A stretch of DNA of 64,000 bases from Alphaproteobacteria bacterium (GCA_016869215.1 VGEP01000009.1:91779-155778); one strand, 5' to 3'; shown: positions 33,852-45,378, counted from the stretch's first letter. Notes: a model not told the origin generated them from the letters alone. Numbers and translations: made by a program.

Positions 33852-35741
33852 TCAGGTCCGCGTTTCGATGGCGATCACGTCGGGCGGAGCGAGTGTGGCA
33901 TAAAGCCGTTCGACCAGGTCCTTGCGCCGGGCCAGCACCGCACGCTGGTTGATCGAGCCCTTGTCGGTCATTTCGCCGGCGTCGAGCGACGGCGGCTCGG
34001 CCAAAAGGATCGCACGGCAGACGCGGGTGGAGCCGCCCGTGCTCTGCTTCGCGAGCGAATTCATCCGCCGGCGGAACTCCTCGCGCACAGCTTTTGCACC
34101 GAGCACGTCGGCGACCGGGGCGTCGGCCGCAAATCCCGCGAGCTTTCGGCAGGCTTCGACGTCCGGGAACACCAGCACGGCGATGTCGTCCCGATCCGCG
34201 CCCGCGATCACCGCGTCGCGAACCAGCGGGGAGCAATGATCGACGAACCGCGCGCGCAGCGCGCCGGCGCTGACCCAGGTGCCGCTGGCGAGCTTGAAGT
34301 CCTCGGCGAGCCGGCCGTCGAACAGGAGGCCCTTGGCGGGATCGGCGGGATCGACGAACTTCAGCGCGTCGCCGATCTTGTAATAGCCCTCGTCGTCGAA
34401 CGCCTCTTTGGTGAGGTCCGGCCGCCGCCAATAGCCCGGCGTGATGTTGGGTCCTTTCAAGCGCGCTTCGAGCTTCCCCTCGTTCGGAACGAGCTTCAGT
34501 TCCATCCCCGGCGACGGCAGGCCGATATTGCCGGGCATCGGGGAGTCCCAATGCAGCGCGAGCGCCAGCGGTGCGGTCTCGGTCGAGCCGATGCTGGAGA
34601 TGAAGATAATGCGCTCGCCGGTGGTGGCGATGCTCATGTCCTGCAATTCGTCCCAGACGTACTGCTGGAGCGAGGCCCCGGCGTAGAACAGGACTTTCAG
34701 CCGGCTGAAGAAATTTTCCCGCAGCGCGCGGTCGTCGCGCAGATACGGCAGCAGCATCTCGTAGCCCTTGGGCACGTTGAAGTACATCGTCGGCGCGACG
34801 TCTTTCAGGTTCTTCGCCGTGGCCGCGATCGCGCCGGGCAGCGGCTTACCCTCGTCGATGTAGAGCGAGCCGCCGTTGTCGAGCACGAGGTTGAAATTGT
34901 GGTTTGAGCCGAAGGTGTGGTTCCACGGCAGCCAGTCGACGATGACCGGCGGCTCCTCGCGCACGAGGGCGAAGCCGAAGCCGATCTGCGCCTGGTTGGC
35001 GCACATCATGCGCTGGGTGTTGATGACGCCCTTGGGCGATCCGGTGGAGCCGGAGGTGAACAGGATCTTGCCGATTGTGTCGGGGCCGACCCTGGCATGG
35101 GCGTCGTCGACCGCGGCGGTGGGCTTCACCGCGAGCAGGTCGGCGAAGGCCGTGGTGGCGCGGCCCGGCACCGCGTGTGCGCTGGCCACGATCTCGACAT
35201 CCGCTGGCACCGCTGCCTCGATGGCGCGCGCGAACGGCCGGCCGTCGCTGACGAACACGAGGCCCGGCGTCAGGTCGGCCATGATCGACTTCAGCTTTCC
35301 GAAATCGCTCGACATCAGCGAGTAGGGCACCGAGATCGGCGCATAGGGCACGCCGATGGTCATCGCAGCGAGACCCAGCAGCGCGTGCTCGATGTCGTTG
35401 CCGGAGAGGATAGCGACCGGCCGCTCCGGCGAGACGTTTCGTTGCAGCAGCGCCTGCGCGATCGCGCGCACCTGTTGCAGCGCTTGCGCGTAAGTCAGCG
35501 TGCGCCACGCGCCGTCCGGCGTGCGCTGCGCCAGGAACACGCGGTCCGGCGCGGCCTTGGCCCAGTGCTCCAGCCGGTCCGTGAGCTTCCTGGGATAGGC
35601 GCCGAGCGGCTGCGGCGTGCGCATGACGATCGTGCCGTCGGGCCTGCGCTCCAGCACGCATTCGGCCGGTCCGAGCTTCACCGGCCGCAACGGCGCCGTG
35701 CCGCGCGCGGAGCCCGCCGCCGATGCAACCGTCTGCGTCAC
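33852..35741 (-). CDS. fcs: Feruloyl-CoA synthase
   Basis: 629-aa AMP-dependent ligase converting ferulate, p-coumarate or caffeate to the CoA thioester. The P-loop is LFTSGSTGSPKGVINTQRM. SIGSTETAPLALALHWDS and VDWLPWNHTFGSNHNFNLVLDNGG are typical of the feruloyl-CoA synthase subgroup, as is the C-terminal DKGSINQRAVLARRKDLVERLY region replacing the usual ANL C-domain. The GTG start at 35741 overlaps the crotonase stop in a GTGA arrangement (35738-35741), so the two are translationally coupled. Together they match the CouAB/Fcs-Ech logic of hydroxycinnamate degradation. Substrate range is inferred from the subgroup. Confidence 0.87.
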   Translation of the reverse strand: MTQTVASAAGSARGTAPLRPVKLGPAECVLERRPDGTIVMRTPQPLGAYPRKLTDRLEHWAKAAPDRVFLAQRTPDGAWRTLTYAQALQQVRAIAQALLQRNVSPERPVAILSGNDIEHALLGLAAMTIGVPYAPISVPYSLMSSDFGKLKSIMADLTPGLVFVSDGRPFARAIEAAVPADVEIVASAHAVPGRATTAFADLLAVKPTAAVDDAHARVGPDTIGKILFTSGSTGSPKGVINTQRMMCANQAQIGFGFALVREEPPVIVDWLPWNHTFGSNHNFNLVLDNGGSLYIDEGKPLPGAIAATAKNLKDVAPTMYFNVPKGYEMLLPYLRDDRALRENFFSRLKVLFYAGASLQQYVWDELQDMSIATTGERIIFISSIGSTETAPLALALHWDSPMPGNIGLPSPGMELKLVPNEGKLEARLKGPNITPGYWRRPDLTKEAFDDEGYYKIGDALKFVDPADPAKGLLFDGRLAEDFKLASGTWVSAGALRARFVDHCSPLVRDAVIAGADRDDIAVLVFPDVEACRKLAGFAADAPVADVLGAKAVREEFRRRMNSLAKQSTGGSTRVCRAILLAEPPSLDAGEMTDKGSINQRAVLARRKDLVERLYATLAPPDVIAIETRT

Positions 35742-36541
35742 CGCTTCAGCACCTTCTTCCCGCGCTTCTCCAGGAAATCCTTCAGCCGCGTCTTGGCTTC
35801 CGCGCTGTCCTGCGCGACCGCCGCCATCAGCGACTCGGCGAGATAACCGCTCGCCGGATCGCTTTCGGCGATCCGTGGCAGCGCCTGCATGATCGCGTAA
35901 TTCGACAGCGGTGCGTTGCTCGCAATCTGCCTGGCAAGCTCGATGCCTTTGGCCAGGCCCGCGCCGTTCTTGACCAGATGGTGCGAGAGTCCGATCGTCT
36001 GGCCTTCCTGCGCGCTGTAGGTGCGACCGGTCAGCATCAATTCCATCACCCGCGACACGCCGATCAGGCGCGGCAGGCGCACCGAGCCGCCGCCGCCGAG
36101 AAAGATGCCGCGGCTGCCTTCCGGCAGCGCGTAATAGGTCGAGCGCTCGGCGACGCGGATGTGCGCCGCCGCGGCCAGCTCAAGCCCGCCGCCGACCACC
36201 GCGCCGTGCAACACGGCGACCGCCGGCACCTTGCCGAACTGGATCGCGTCGAACACGCGGTGCCACATGCGCGAATGCTGCACGCCTTCCGCGGCGTCGC
36301 GGCGGGTCAGTTCGCCGAGGTCGAGGCCCGAGGAGAAGTGCTCGCCCTCGCCGCGGATCACCGCCGCGCGGACGTCGGCCGGCAGCGTGGTGAAGAACCG
36401 CTCAACGCCGAGGATGGTCTCGTCGTCCAGCGCATTGCGCTTCTGCGGCCGCGCCAGCGTCAGGATGGCGATCTCGCCGCGCCGCTCGGCCTTGAGCGAG
36501 GTGGGCAGGTTAAGCGCGAGGCGGCTGTTCGTTTTGGCCAT
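35738..36541 (-). CDS. Crotonase-family enoyl-CoA hydratase (candidate hydroxycinnamoyl-CoA hydratase)
   Basis: 267-aa crotonase. The oxyanion-hole segments are FSSGLDLGEL and AVLHGAVVGGGLELAAAAHI, which includes the first catalytic Glu. The second is in YALPEGSRGIFLGGGGSVRLPRL. It starts at ATG 36541 with AAGGA 6 nt upstream and is coupled to feruloyl-CoA synthase by a 4-bp overlap. In hydroxycinnamate pathways such an enzyme hydrates feruloyl-CoA, either with retro-aldol cleavage to vanillin and acetyl-CoA or as a plain hydratase followed by beta-oxidation. The presence of an SDR and a thioesterase in the operon fits the latter, but sequence alone does not decide it. Confidence 0.85.
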   Translation of the reverse strand: MAKTNSRLALNLPTSLKAERRGEIAILTLARPQKRNALDDETILGVERFFTTLPADVRAAVIRGEGEHFSSGLDLGELTRRDAAEGVQHSRMWHRVFDAIQFGKVPAVAVLHGAVVGGGLELAAAAHIRVAERSTYYALPEGSRGIFLGGGGSVRLPRLIGVSRVMELMLTGRTYSAQEGQTIGLSHHLVKNGAGLAKGIELARQIASNAPLSNYAIMQALPRIAESDPASGYLAESLMAAVAQDSAEAKTRLKDFLEKRGKKVLKR

Positions 36542-36647
36542 GAACGGTCCTTGAGCGGTCTCTGGGCATCCGTTGTCCAGGTCAACAATCTAACTCATGC
36601 GGATTCCGCCCCCGCGGGTCAAGCGGGTGGGGGGCGCGTTCCGGGCG

Positions 36648-37106
36648 CTACTTCACCTCGAACACCTCGATCTGCACCGCCCGGTTCTGCCGTGTGCCGC
36701 GGCCGATGCAGAGAATCCGGTTGAGCCAGGCGCATTGCGGGTCCGAGGTCTCGAACCGCATGAAGGCACGGAAATAGTACAGCGACGGGTCCACCGTCTC
36801 GTCGCGCGCCAGCCGCTCCATCACGTCCGGCGGGCCGTGGCGGTAGCCCTCGCTGTCCACGAGAATGAGCCCGCCGCCGGCGGTCTCGATGGTGTAGCGC
36901 GCGTGCAGATGCACGACACCGTCGGTGCGCACGATCTGCCAGTCGGCGCCGCCGCGCAGCACCCTGCCGTTGAGCTTCGGCCCTTCCACCGTGCCGTCGA
37001 GGATGTCGATGATACGCCGCTCGCCATAGGGCGTCTGGCCGAGCTTCTGGATGCCCGCGAGTCCCGAGCGGATGGTGAAGATCGGCTGTTCCGAGAGCAT
37101 GGACAT
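36648..37106 (-). CDS. DUF3237 domain protein
   Basis: About 152 aa, a small beta-barrel-like protein of the DUF3237 family, function unknown. Family features seen are the Gly-rich GPKLNGRVLRGGADWQ segment, the run VHLHARYTIET, and the later RFETSDPQCAWLNRILCIGRG. An ATG at 37106 and another at 37100 are both possible; the longer frame to 37163 lacks support. DUF3237 genes often accompany aromatic or terpenoid catabolism. Here it sits between the crotonase (106 bp downstream) and, divergently, the CoA-transferase operon, sharing a 78-bp promoter region with it. Confidence 0.8.
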   Translation of the reverse strand: MSMLSEQPIFTIRSGLAGIQKLGQTPYGERRIIDILDGTVEGPKLNGRVLRGGADWQIVRTDGVVHLHARYTIETAGGGLILVDSEGYRHGPPDVMERLARDETVDPSLYYFRAFMRFETSDPQCAWLNRILCIGRGTRQNRAVQIEVFEVK

Positions 37107-37184
37107 GTTTGACCCCGCCTGTGTTGGCCCGTAAATTCCCGCACGAAAACGCCGTGCGATCAATGCACGCGGAGTAAAAGTCCA

Positions 37185-38045
37185 ATGTCACGCGTCCTCT
37201 CGCTCGCCGAAGCCGTCGAACAGCACGTTCGCGACGGCGACACGGTTGCGATGGAGGGCTTCACCCACCTGATCCCGCACGCCGCCGCCCATGAGGTGAT
37301 CCGCCAGGGCCGCAAGCGCCTGACGCTGGTGCGGATGACACCCGACCTGATCTACGACCAGATGATCGGCATGGGCTGCGCCGAGAAAGCCGTGTTCTCC
37401 TGGGGCGGTAATCCGGGCGTCGGCTCGCTGCACCGCTTCCGCGATGCGGTGGAGAACGGCTGGCCGCATCCGCTCGCGATCGAGGAGCACTCGCACGCGG
37501 CGATGGCCAACGCCTACGACGCGGGCGCGGCGGGGCTGCCCTGCGCGGTGCTGCGCGGCTACGTCGGCGCCGACCTGCCGAAGGTGAATTCCAACATCAG
37601 GTCTATCGTCTGCCCGTTCACCGGCGAGAAGCTCGCGGCGGTGCCGGCGATCCGGCCCGACGTTGGCATCGTGCACGCGCAGAAGGCCGACCGCGCCGGC
37701 AACGTGATGCTGGAAGGCATCGTCGGCGTGCAGAAGGAAGTGGTGCTGGCGTCGAAACGATCCATCGTGACGGTCGAGGAGATCGTCGATGAGTTCGGGC
37801 AGCGCTCGCCGAACGCCGTGATCCTGCCGGCCTGGACGATCGGCTGCGTCGTCAAGGTGCCGGGCGGCGCCTATCCGTCCTATGCCTTCGGCTACTACAA
37901 GCGCGACAACGCCTTCTACAAGGCATGGGACGCCATCGCTAAGGACCGCGACGGCTTCCGCGCCTGGATGAAGGCGAACGTGCTCGATCAGGGACCGGAG
38001 GTGTTCGCGGCGCACGCGCGCAAGATGCTGCAGGCGGCGGAGTAG
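37185..38045 (+). CDS. catI: CoA-transferase subunit A, GctA/CatI type (probable 3-oxoadipate CoA-transferase)
   Basis: 286-aa alpha subunit of a class I CoA-transferase. The opening ALAEAV-type block (LSLAEAVEQHVRDGDTVAMEGFTHLIP) and AVPAIRPDVGIVHAQKADRAGN are those of glutaconate CoA-transferase-like subunit A. This size class matches CatI of Pseudomonas, which with CatJ moves CoA from succinyl-CoA to 3-oxoadipate. Related IpdA subunits of steroid degradation look alike, so function rests on the neighbours: subunit B begins 3 bp later and a 3-oxoadipyl-CoA thiolase follows. GGAG at 37170 lies 11 nt before ATG 37185. First gene of the plus-strand aromatic operon. Confidence 0.85.
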   Translation: MSRVLSLAEAVEQHVRDGDTVAMEGFTHLIPHAAAHEVIRQGRKRLTLVRMTPDLIYDQMIGMGCAEKAVFSWGGNPGVGSLHRFRDAVENGWPHPLAIEEHSHAAMANAYDAGAAGLPCAVLRGYVGADLPKVNSNIRSIVCPFTGEKLAAVPAIRPDVGIVHAQKADRAGNVMLEGIVGVQKEVVLASKRSIVTVEEIVDEFGQRSPNAVILPAWTIGCVVKVPGGAYPSYAFGYYKRDNAFYKAWDAIAKDRDGFRAWMKANVLDQGPEVFAAHARKMLQAAE

Positions 38046-38048
38046 GCA

Positions 38049-38822
38049 ATGGCCGATTACACCCCCAACGAAATGATGACCGTCGCCGCGGCGCGCGCGC
38101 TGCGAAACGAGGATGTCTGCTTCGTCGGCATCGGCATGCCGTCGGCGGCGGCGAACCTTGCGCGGCTGACGCATGCGCCGGACATCGTGCTGATCTACGA
38201 GTCCGGCACGCTCGGCACCAAGCCGACTGTGCTGCCGCTCTCCATCGGTGACGGCGAATTGTGCGAGACCGCGCTCACCACCGTTCCGGTGCCGGAGATG
38301 TTCCGCTACTGGCTGCAGGGCGGGCGCATCACCGTCGGCTTCCTCGGCGGCGCGCAGATCGACAAGTTCGCGAACCTCAACACCACGGTGGTCGGCGCCT
38401 ACGACAAGCCGAAGGTGCGGCTGCCCGGAGGCGGCGGCGCGCCCGAGATCGCAACTTCGTGTGGCGAGATTTTCATCATCATGGCGCAGTCCAAGCGCGC
38501 CTTCGTGCCGAAGCTCGACTTCGTCACGTCGCTCGGCCACGGCGAGGACGGACAGACGCGGGCGCGGCTCGGCGTCAAGACCAAGGGTCCGACGCGGCTG
38601 ATGACGGATCTCGCGGTGTTTCAGCCCGAGCCCGGCAGCAACGAAATGATCGTCGCCTCAATCCACCCCGGCGTGACGCGCGAGCAGGTTTCCGAGGCGA
38701 CCGGCTGGCCGGTGCGGTTCGCGGCGAACGTCACTGAAACGCTCGCGCCCACCGCGAAAGAACTCGAAACCCTGCGCGATCTGCACGCACGCACGCGGCG
38801 CGCCCACGGCGAAGCGGCGTAA
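38049..38822 (+). CDS. catJ: CoA-transferase subunit B, GctB/CatJ type (probable 3-oxoadipate CoA-transferase)
   Basis: 257-aa beta subunit carrying the catalytic residue. The Glu that forms the CoA thioester intermediate is Glu51 in LIYESGTLG. GGGGAPEIATSCGEIFIIM and the late RLMTDLAVFQPE are conserved in the family. It starts 3 bp after subunit A and 12 bp before the thiolase gene, a tight operon. With subunit A it should make 3-oxoadipyl-CoA from 3-oxoadipate and succinyl-CoA in the beta-ketoadipate pathway. A different beta-keto acid substrate cannot be excluded. Confidence 0.87.
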   Translation: MADYTPNEMMTVAAARALRNEDVCFVGIGMPSAAANLARLTHAPDIVLIYESGTLGTKPTVLPLSIGDGELCETALTTVPVPEMFRYWLQGGRITVGFLGGAQIDKFANLNTTVVGAYDKPKVRLPGGGGAPEIATSCGEIFIIMAQSKRAFVPKLDFVTSLGHGEDGQTRARLGVKTKGPTRLMTDLAVFQPEPGSNEMIVASIHPGVTREQVSEATGWPVRFAANVTETLAPTAKELETLRDLHARTRRAHGEAA

Positions 38823-38834
38823 AGGAGAGCGACC

Positions 38835-40040
<1,206 letters not shown>

Positions 40041-40070
40041 CAAGCAAGAAGATCGAAGGAGAACAACAAA

Positions 40071-40946
40071 ATGCCGATGAGTCCCGGCTACATCCCGTTC
40101 CATCCCAACCCGTCGAAGCCGAAGTACAAGCCGCCGGCGGGCGCGGTCGACGCGCACAACCACGTGTTCGGTCCGGAGGCGCGGTTTCCGTTCGCGCCCA
40201 AGCGCAAGTACACGCCCTGCGACGCGCCGAAGGAGAAGCTGTTCGCGCTGCACGACTTCCTCGGCTTCGACAAGGCGGTGATCGTGCAGGCGACCTGCCA
40301 CGACACCGACAACCGCGCGCTGGTCGATGCATTGATAACGTCGAACGGCCGCGCCAAGGGCGTGGCGTTCGTCGACGAGAGCTTTTCGGACGATCAGTAC
40401 CGGGAGCTGGACCGCGCCGGCATTAAGGGCGTGCGCTTCAACTTTATCAAGCGGCTGGTGGACTCGACGCCCAAGGACGTGATGGTGCGGATCGCCAGCC
40501 GCATCGCGAAGCTCGGCTGGCACATCGTGATCTATTTCGAGCACGCCGACCTCGACGAGATGGGGCCGTTCCTGAAGTCGCTGCCGACGCCGCTGGTGTT
40601 CGACCACATGGCGTGTCCGAGCGTGAAGGACGGCCTGAACGGCACGGCCTGGAAGAAATGGCTCGACGCGATCGCGGCCAACCAGAGCTGGACCGTCAAG
40701 GTGACGTGCCCGGAGCGCTTCACGCAGATCGGCCCGCCCTATGACGACGTGGTGCCGTTCGCGCGCACCATCGTCGAGGCGTTCCCCGACCGCGTGATCT
40801 GGGGCACCGACTGGCCGCATCCGAACATGCCGAAGGAGGCGCCGGACGACGGCATCATCACCGACATGATTCCGAAGATCGCGACCACGGCGGAGCTGCA
40901 GAAAAGGCTGCTGGTCGACAATCCGATGAAGCTCTATTGGGCTTAG
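40071..40946 (+). CDS. ligI: 2-pyrone-4,6-dicarboxylate hydrolase
   Basis: 291-aa amidohydrolase-superfamily lactonase that opens 2-pyrone-4,6-dicarboxylate to 4-oxalomesaconate in protocatechuate 4,5-cleavage. The N-terminal His pair is in GAVDAHNHVFG (His29 and His31). KYTPCDAP, FDKAVIVQATCHDTDN, PLVFDHMA and the terminal Asp in RVIWGTDWPHPN are family hallmarks. It follows the thiolase after 30 bp with AAGGAGAA upstream of ATG 40071. It acts directly after LigC, encoded further down the same strand, so the gene order is ligI-(glcG-like)-ligA-ligB-ligC. Confidence 0.92.
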   Translation: MPMSPGYIPFHPNPSKPKYKPPAGAVDAHNHVFGPEARFPFAPKRKYTPCDAPKEKLFALHDFLGFDKAVIVQATCHDTDNRALVDALITSNGRAKGVAFVDESFSDDQYRELDRAGIKGVRFNFIKRLVDSTPKDVMVRIASRIAKLGWHIVIYFEHADLDEMGPFLKSLPTPLVFDHMACPSVKDGLNGTAWKKWLDAIAANQSWTVKVTCPERFTQIGPPYDDVVPFARTIVEAFPDRVIWGTDWPHPNMPKEAPDDGIITDMIPKIATTAELQKRLLVDNPMKLYWA

Positions 40947-40976
40947 GTGATGTTGGGATTGCGCAACATACTCCGC

Positions 40977-41045
40977 TCGTTCCCGCGGAAGCGGGAACCC
41001 AGCACTCGGCCAAAGAACTGGGTCCCCGCTTGCGCGGGGACGAAC
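40977..41045. repeat. Intergenic palindromic repeat (type D)
   Basis: Imperfect inverted repeat. CGTTCCCGCGGAAGCGGGAA with AACCCAG on the left is answered by CTGGGTCCCCGC and GCGGGGACGAAC on the right. It is a REP-like element of the kind common in intergenic DNA of Hyphomicrobiales. It lies between ligI and the GlcG-like gene and could attenuate or stabilise the transcript. Confidence 0.75.
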
Positions 41046-41064
41046 GGTGCCTGGGCTTCGCGTC

Positions 41065-41556
41065 ATGCCTGATCACTACGTCCATCGCCTGCAGACCAGC
41101 ATGCCGCTTACGACGGCGGAGACCATCGCCGACGCCGCGCTGAAGGCCGGCGGCGAGGCGGGGCTGCTGCCGCTCACCGTCGCGGTGCTCGACGTCGGCG
41201 GCAACCTCGTGGTGCTCAAGCGCCAGGACGGCTCCGGCAACCTGCGTGCCGACATCGCGATTGGCAAAGCGGCAGGTGCGCTCGGCATGGGCATCTCCAG
41301 CCGCACCATTAGAGACCGTCTAAAAGACCGTCCGGCGTTTCAGTCGGCGATTGCGGCGGCCTCCGAAGGCCGGTTCATTCCGGTGCCGGGCGGCGTGCTG
41401 GCGCTGAACGCGGCCGGAGACGTGATCGGAGCGGTCGGCATTTCCGGCGACGCCTCGGACAAGGACGAGTACGCCGCCATCGCGGGCGTTCACGCGGCGG
41501 GGCTGAAAAGTCATCCCGAACAGCCGGCGCCAAACTGGAAAGAGGCTGGACTGTAG
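41065..41556 (+). CDS. GlcG/HbpS-family (DUF336) heme-binding-like protein
   Basis: About 163 aa. The typical core is LPLTVAVLDVGGNLVVLKRQDG, then AIGKAAGALGMGISSR and GRFIPVPGGVLALNAAGDVIGAVGISG. GlcG-type proteins bind heme or small cofactors; many stand in catabolic operons without a known role. Three in-frame starts are possible: GTG 41047, ATG 41065 and ATG 41101. None has a strong ribosome binding site, and homologues tend to begin close to PLTTAETIADAAL, so 41101 is a real alternative. It lies between ligI and ligA on the same strand. Confidence 0.82.
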   Translation: MPDHYVHRLQTSMPLTTAETIADAALKAGGEAGLLPLTVAVLDVGGNLVVLKRQDGSGNLRADIAIGKAAGALGMGISSRTIRDRLKDRPAFQSAIAAASEGRFIPVPGGVLALNAAGDVIGAVGISGDASDKDEYAAIAGVHAAGLKSHPEQPAPNWKEAGL

Positions 41557-41693
41557 AAGCGTGTGTCCCACACGCGGTGCAGCGCCGCGCCCGGGACAGG
41601 TGCCGTTGCAATGCCCGGCATCGCTGGATATATCGAATGAAATTCAGCCCCTTGGCGGGTCCCGACGACCCTGGCCGGAGCGGAGCAGCACCA

Positions 41694-43122
<1,429 letters not shown>

Positions 43123-43150
43123 AGTCTTGTTGCCCGCGCGCCACTTGCTC

Positions 43151-43240
43151 CGTCATGGCCGGGCTTGTCCCGGCCATCCCGTTTAGGTAGGCACTGCGCT
43201 CACCTGATCGGGATGCGCGGGTCAAGCCCGCGCATGACGG
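43151..43240. repeat. Intergenic palindromic repeat (type B, copy 1)
   Basis: Two inverted half-units. CGTCATGGCCGGGCTTGTCC with CGGCCAT forms the first hairpin; GATGCGCGGGTCAAGCCCGC with GCATGACGG forms the second. The outer ends (CGTCATG and CATGACG) are inverted repeats. A second copy lies at 58581-58673. It sits between ligB and ligC. Confidence 0.8.
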
Positions 43241-43278
43241 CTGAGAGTTGGTCGAACACGTCAGAGAAGAGGTAACCC

Positions 43279-44235
43279 ATGAAAATCTGTGTCGCCGGCC
43301 AAGGCGCATTCGGCCAGAAGCATCTCGATGCGCTCAAGCGCATTCCAGGTGTCGAAGTGACGTCGCTCGTCGGCGGCAACCAGGACGCCACCGCCCAGGT
43401 CGCCAAGAAGTACGGCATCCCGCACTACACCGGCGAACTCTCCGAAGGCATCAAGCGCGCCGACGCGGTGATCCTGACGACGCCGACCAAGATGCACTTC
43501 CGGCAGGGCGAGCAGGTGATGCGCGCCGGCAAGCACGTGCTGGTCGAAATCCCGGTCACCGACTCGGTGGAGGACGCGGAGAACCTGGTGAAGATCGCCA
43601 GGGAGACCGGCGTCACCGCGATGGGCGGCCACGTCCGGCGTTTCAACCCGAGCCATCAGTACGTGCACAAGAAGATCGTGGCCGGCGAACTGTCGATCCA
43701 GCAGATGGACGTGCAGACTTATTTCTTCCGGCGCAAGAACATCAACGCCGCCGGCAATCCGCGGAGCTGGACCGACCATCTGCTCTGGCATCACGCCGCC
43801 CACACCATCGACCTGTTCCAGTATCAGGCCGGCGAGAACATCTCGGACTGCTACGCGGTGCAAGGGCCGATCCATCCGCAGCTCAATATCGCGATGGACA
43901 TGGGCATCGTGGCGCGGACTCCTTCGGGCAAGATGCTCACCCTGTCGCTGTCGTTCAATAACGACGGCCCGCTCGGATCGTTCTTCCGCTACATCTGCGA
44001 CAACGGCACGTTCAAGGCGTTCTACGACGACCTGAGCGACGGCAAGGACAACAAGATCGACGTGTCCAAGGTCGACGTGTCGATGGACGGCATCGAGCTA
44101 GAGGATCGCGAGTTCATCGCCGCGATCAAGGAGAAGCGCGAGCCGAAGGGTTCGCTGGCGCAACTCCTGCCCTGCATGCACGTGCTGGGCAAGCTCGAGA
44201 AGATCATCGACCCGCAGCGCAAGGCGCACGCCTGA
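43279..44235 (+). CDS. ligC: 4-carboxy-2-hydroxymuconate-6-semialdehyde dehydrogenase
   Basis: 318-aa Gfo/Idh/MocA-type NADP-dependent dehydrogenase that oxidises the cyclised LigAB product to 2-pyrone-4,6-dicarboxylate. The Rossmann motif is VAGQGAFGQKHLDAL at the very N-terminus. The Gfo/Idh motif AGKHVLVEIPVTDSVEDAENL has Glu-Ile-Pro in place of the common Glu-Lys-Pro, as in LigC. RSWTDHLLWHHAAHTIDLF contains the conserved active-site His cluster. GAGAAGAGGT precedes ATG 43279. Last gene of the plus-strand aromatic operon, followed by a strong terminator. Confidence 0.92.
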   Translation: MKICVAGQGAFGQKHLDALKRIPGVEVTSLVGGNQDATAQVAKKYGIPHYTGELSEGIKRADAVILTTPTKMHFRQGEQVMRAGKHVLVEIPVTDSVEDAENLVKIARETGVTAMGGHVRRFNPSHQYVHKKIVAGELSIQQMDVQTYFFRRKNINAAGNPRSWTDHLLWHHAAHTIDLFQYQAGENISDCYAVQGPIHPQLNIAMDMGIVARTPSGKMLTLSLSFNNDGPLGSFFRYICDNGTFKAFYDDLSDGKDNKIDVSKVDVSMDGIELEDREFIAAIKEKREPKGSLAQLLPCMHVLGKLEKIIDPQRKAHA

Positions 44236-44252
44236 AGCCGGCACGCGAAATG

Positions 44253-44283
44253 AAAATGCCCGGCGCATGCGCCGGGCATTTTT
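44253..44283 (+). terminator. Rho-independent terminator after ligC (probably bidirectional)
   Basis: Perfect 30-bp palindrome with arms AAAATGCCCGGCG and CGCCGGGCATTTT, followed by T. The A-run on the other side allows it to stop the convergent Bug receptor transcript as well. Confidence 0.9.
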
Positions 44284-44307
44284 GCGTTTCTGGAGCGCTC
44301 GCGACGG

Positions 44308-45285
44308 CTACTTCGCCTTGGCGCCGGCAGCCTTGATCACCTTGCCCCACTTCTCGGTTTCGCTGGCGAGGAACTTGCCCCATTCCGCGGGCGTCATCGA
44401 CATCGGATCGCCGCCCAACTCTCCGATCCGCTGCTTGATCTTGGCGTCGGCGAGCGCCGCGCGAATTTCCTTGTTGATCGCCGCAATGACGTCCGGCGGC
44501 GTGCCCTTCGGCGCGGACATCCCGTACCACTGCTGCGAATCGAAGCCTTTCACGAAATCGCCCAACGGCGGCACGTCCGGCAGGGTCGCCGACCGGGCCT
44601 TGGTGGTCACCGCAAGCGCGCGCAGCTTGCCGGACTTGATGTGGCCGATGGCGGCGGGGATGGTGCTGAACACCGACTGGATCTGCCCGCCGATCACGTC
44701 CTGCACGGCCGGCGCGAGCCCGCGATAGGGCACGTGCACGATGTTGGTGCCGGTCATCATCTTGAACAGTTCGAGCGAGCCGTGGTCCGGCCCGCCAGCG
44801 CCGCCGGAGCCGCAATTGATCTTGCCGGGATTGGCCTTCGCGTAGGCGATCAGTTCGGGGACCGTCTTGAACGGCGCCGACGGCGTGACGACCAGCACGA
44901 ACGGCACGCTCATGATGCTCGCGACCGGAGCGGTATCGGCAAGAAAATCGAACGGCAGTTTTTCGTAGTACGTCGCGTTGATCGCGTTGGCGGCGTTGGT
45001 GAGCAACAGCGTATAGCCGTCGTTGGGCGAGCGGATCATCACTTCGGTGGCGATGTTGGTCGCCGCGCCGGTGCGGTTCTCGATCACGAACTGCTGGCCG
45101 AGCTTCTCCGAGAGCCATTGACCCATCAGGCGCGCGGTGATGTCGACGCCGCCGCCCGCGGAATAGCCGACCAGAATTTTGACCGGGCGCGTCGGATAGG
45201 CCTGCGCCGAAGACGTGCGCGCGAGCAGCGGCAGCGCGGCCGCGCCGCCCGCCAGTCGAAGAATCTGACGACGATGAACGTTCAT
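44308..45285 (-). CDS. Bug/TctC-family tripartite tricarboxylate receptor (third copy)
   Basis: 325-aa periplasmic receptor. The signal has a twin-Arg-like start (NVHRRQILRLAGGAAALPLLARTSSAQ). The body has YPTRPVKILVGYSAGGGVDITARLM, the ligand segment VHVPYRGLAPAVQDVIGGQIQ and the C-terminal TPAEWGKFLASETEKWGKVIKAAG. ATG 45285 has GGGGAA 5 nt before it. It lies 93 bp beyond livF on the same strand and could be co-transcribed with the Liv-type importer. No TctAB genes are near. An aromatic or dicarboxylic acid ligand is plausible given the lig operon across the terminator. Confidence 0.9.
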   Translation of the reverse strand: MNVHRRQILRLAGGAAALPLLARTSSAQAYPTRPVKILVGYSAGGGVDITARLMGQWLSEKLGQQFVIENRTGAATNIATEVMIRSPNDGYTLLLTNAANAINATYYEKLPFDFLADTAPVASIMSVPFVLVVTPSAPFKTVPELIAYAKANPGKINCGSGGAGGPDHGSLELFKMMTGTNIVHVPYRGLAPAVQDVIGGQIQSVFSTIPAAIGHIKSGKLRALAVTTKARSATLPDVPPLGDFVKGFDSQQWYGMSAPKGTPPDVIAAINKEIRAALADAKIKQRIGELGGDPMSMTPAEWGKFLASETEKWGKVIKAAGAKAK

Positions 45286-45378
45286 TGGCGTTCCCCCGAT
45301 TGAAATGAATCGTCCGCGAGAATTATCGGCCCGCCGCGCGGCTCGCCGCAAGGTGCGATCGTACGCGCAGCGCGCGAC

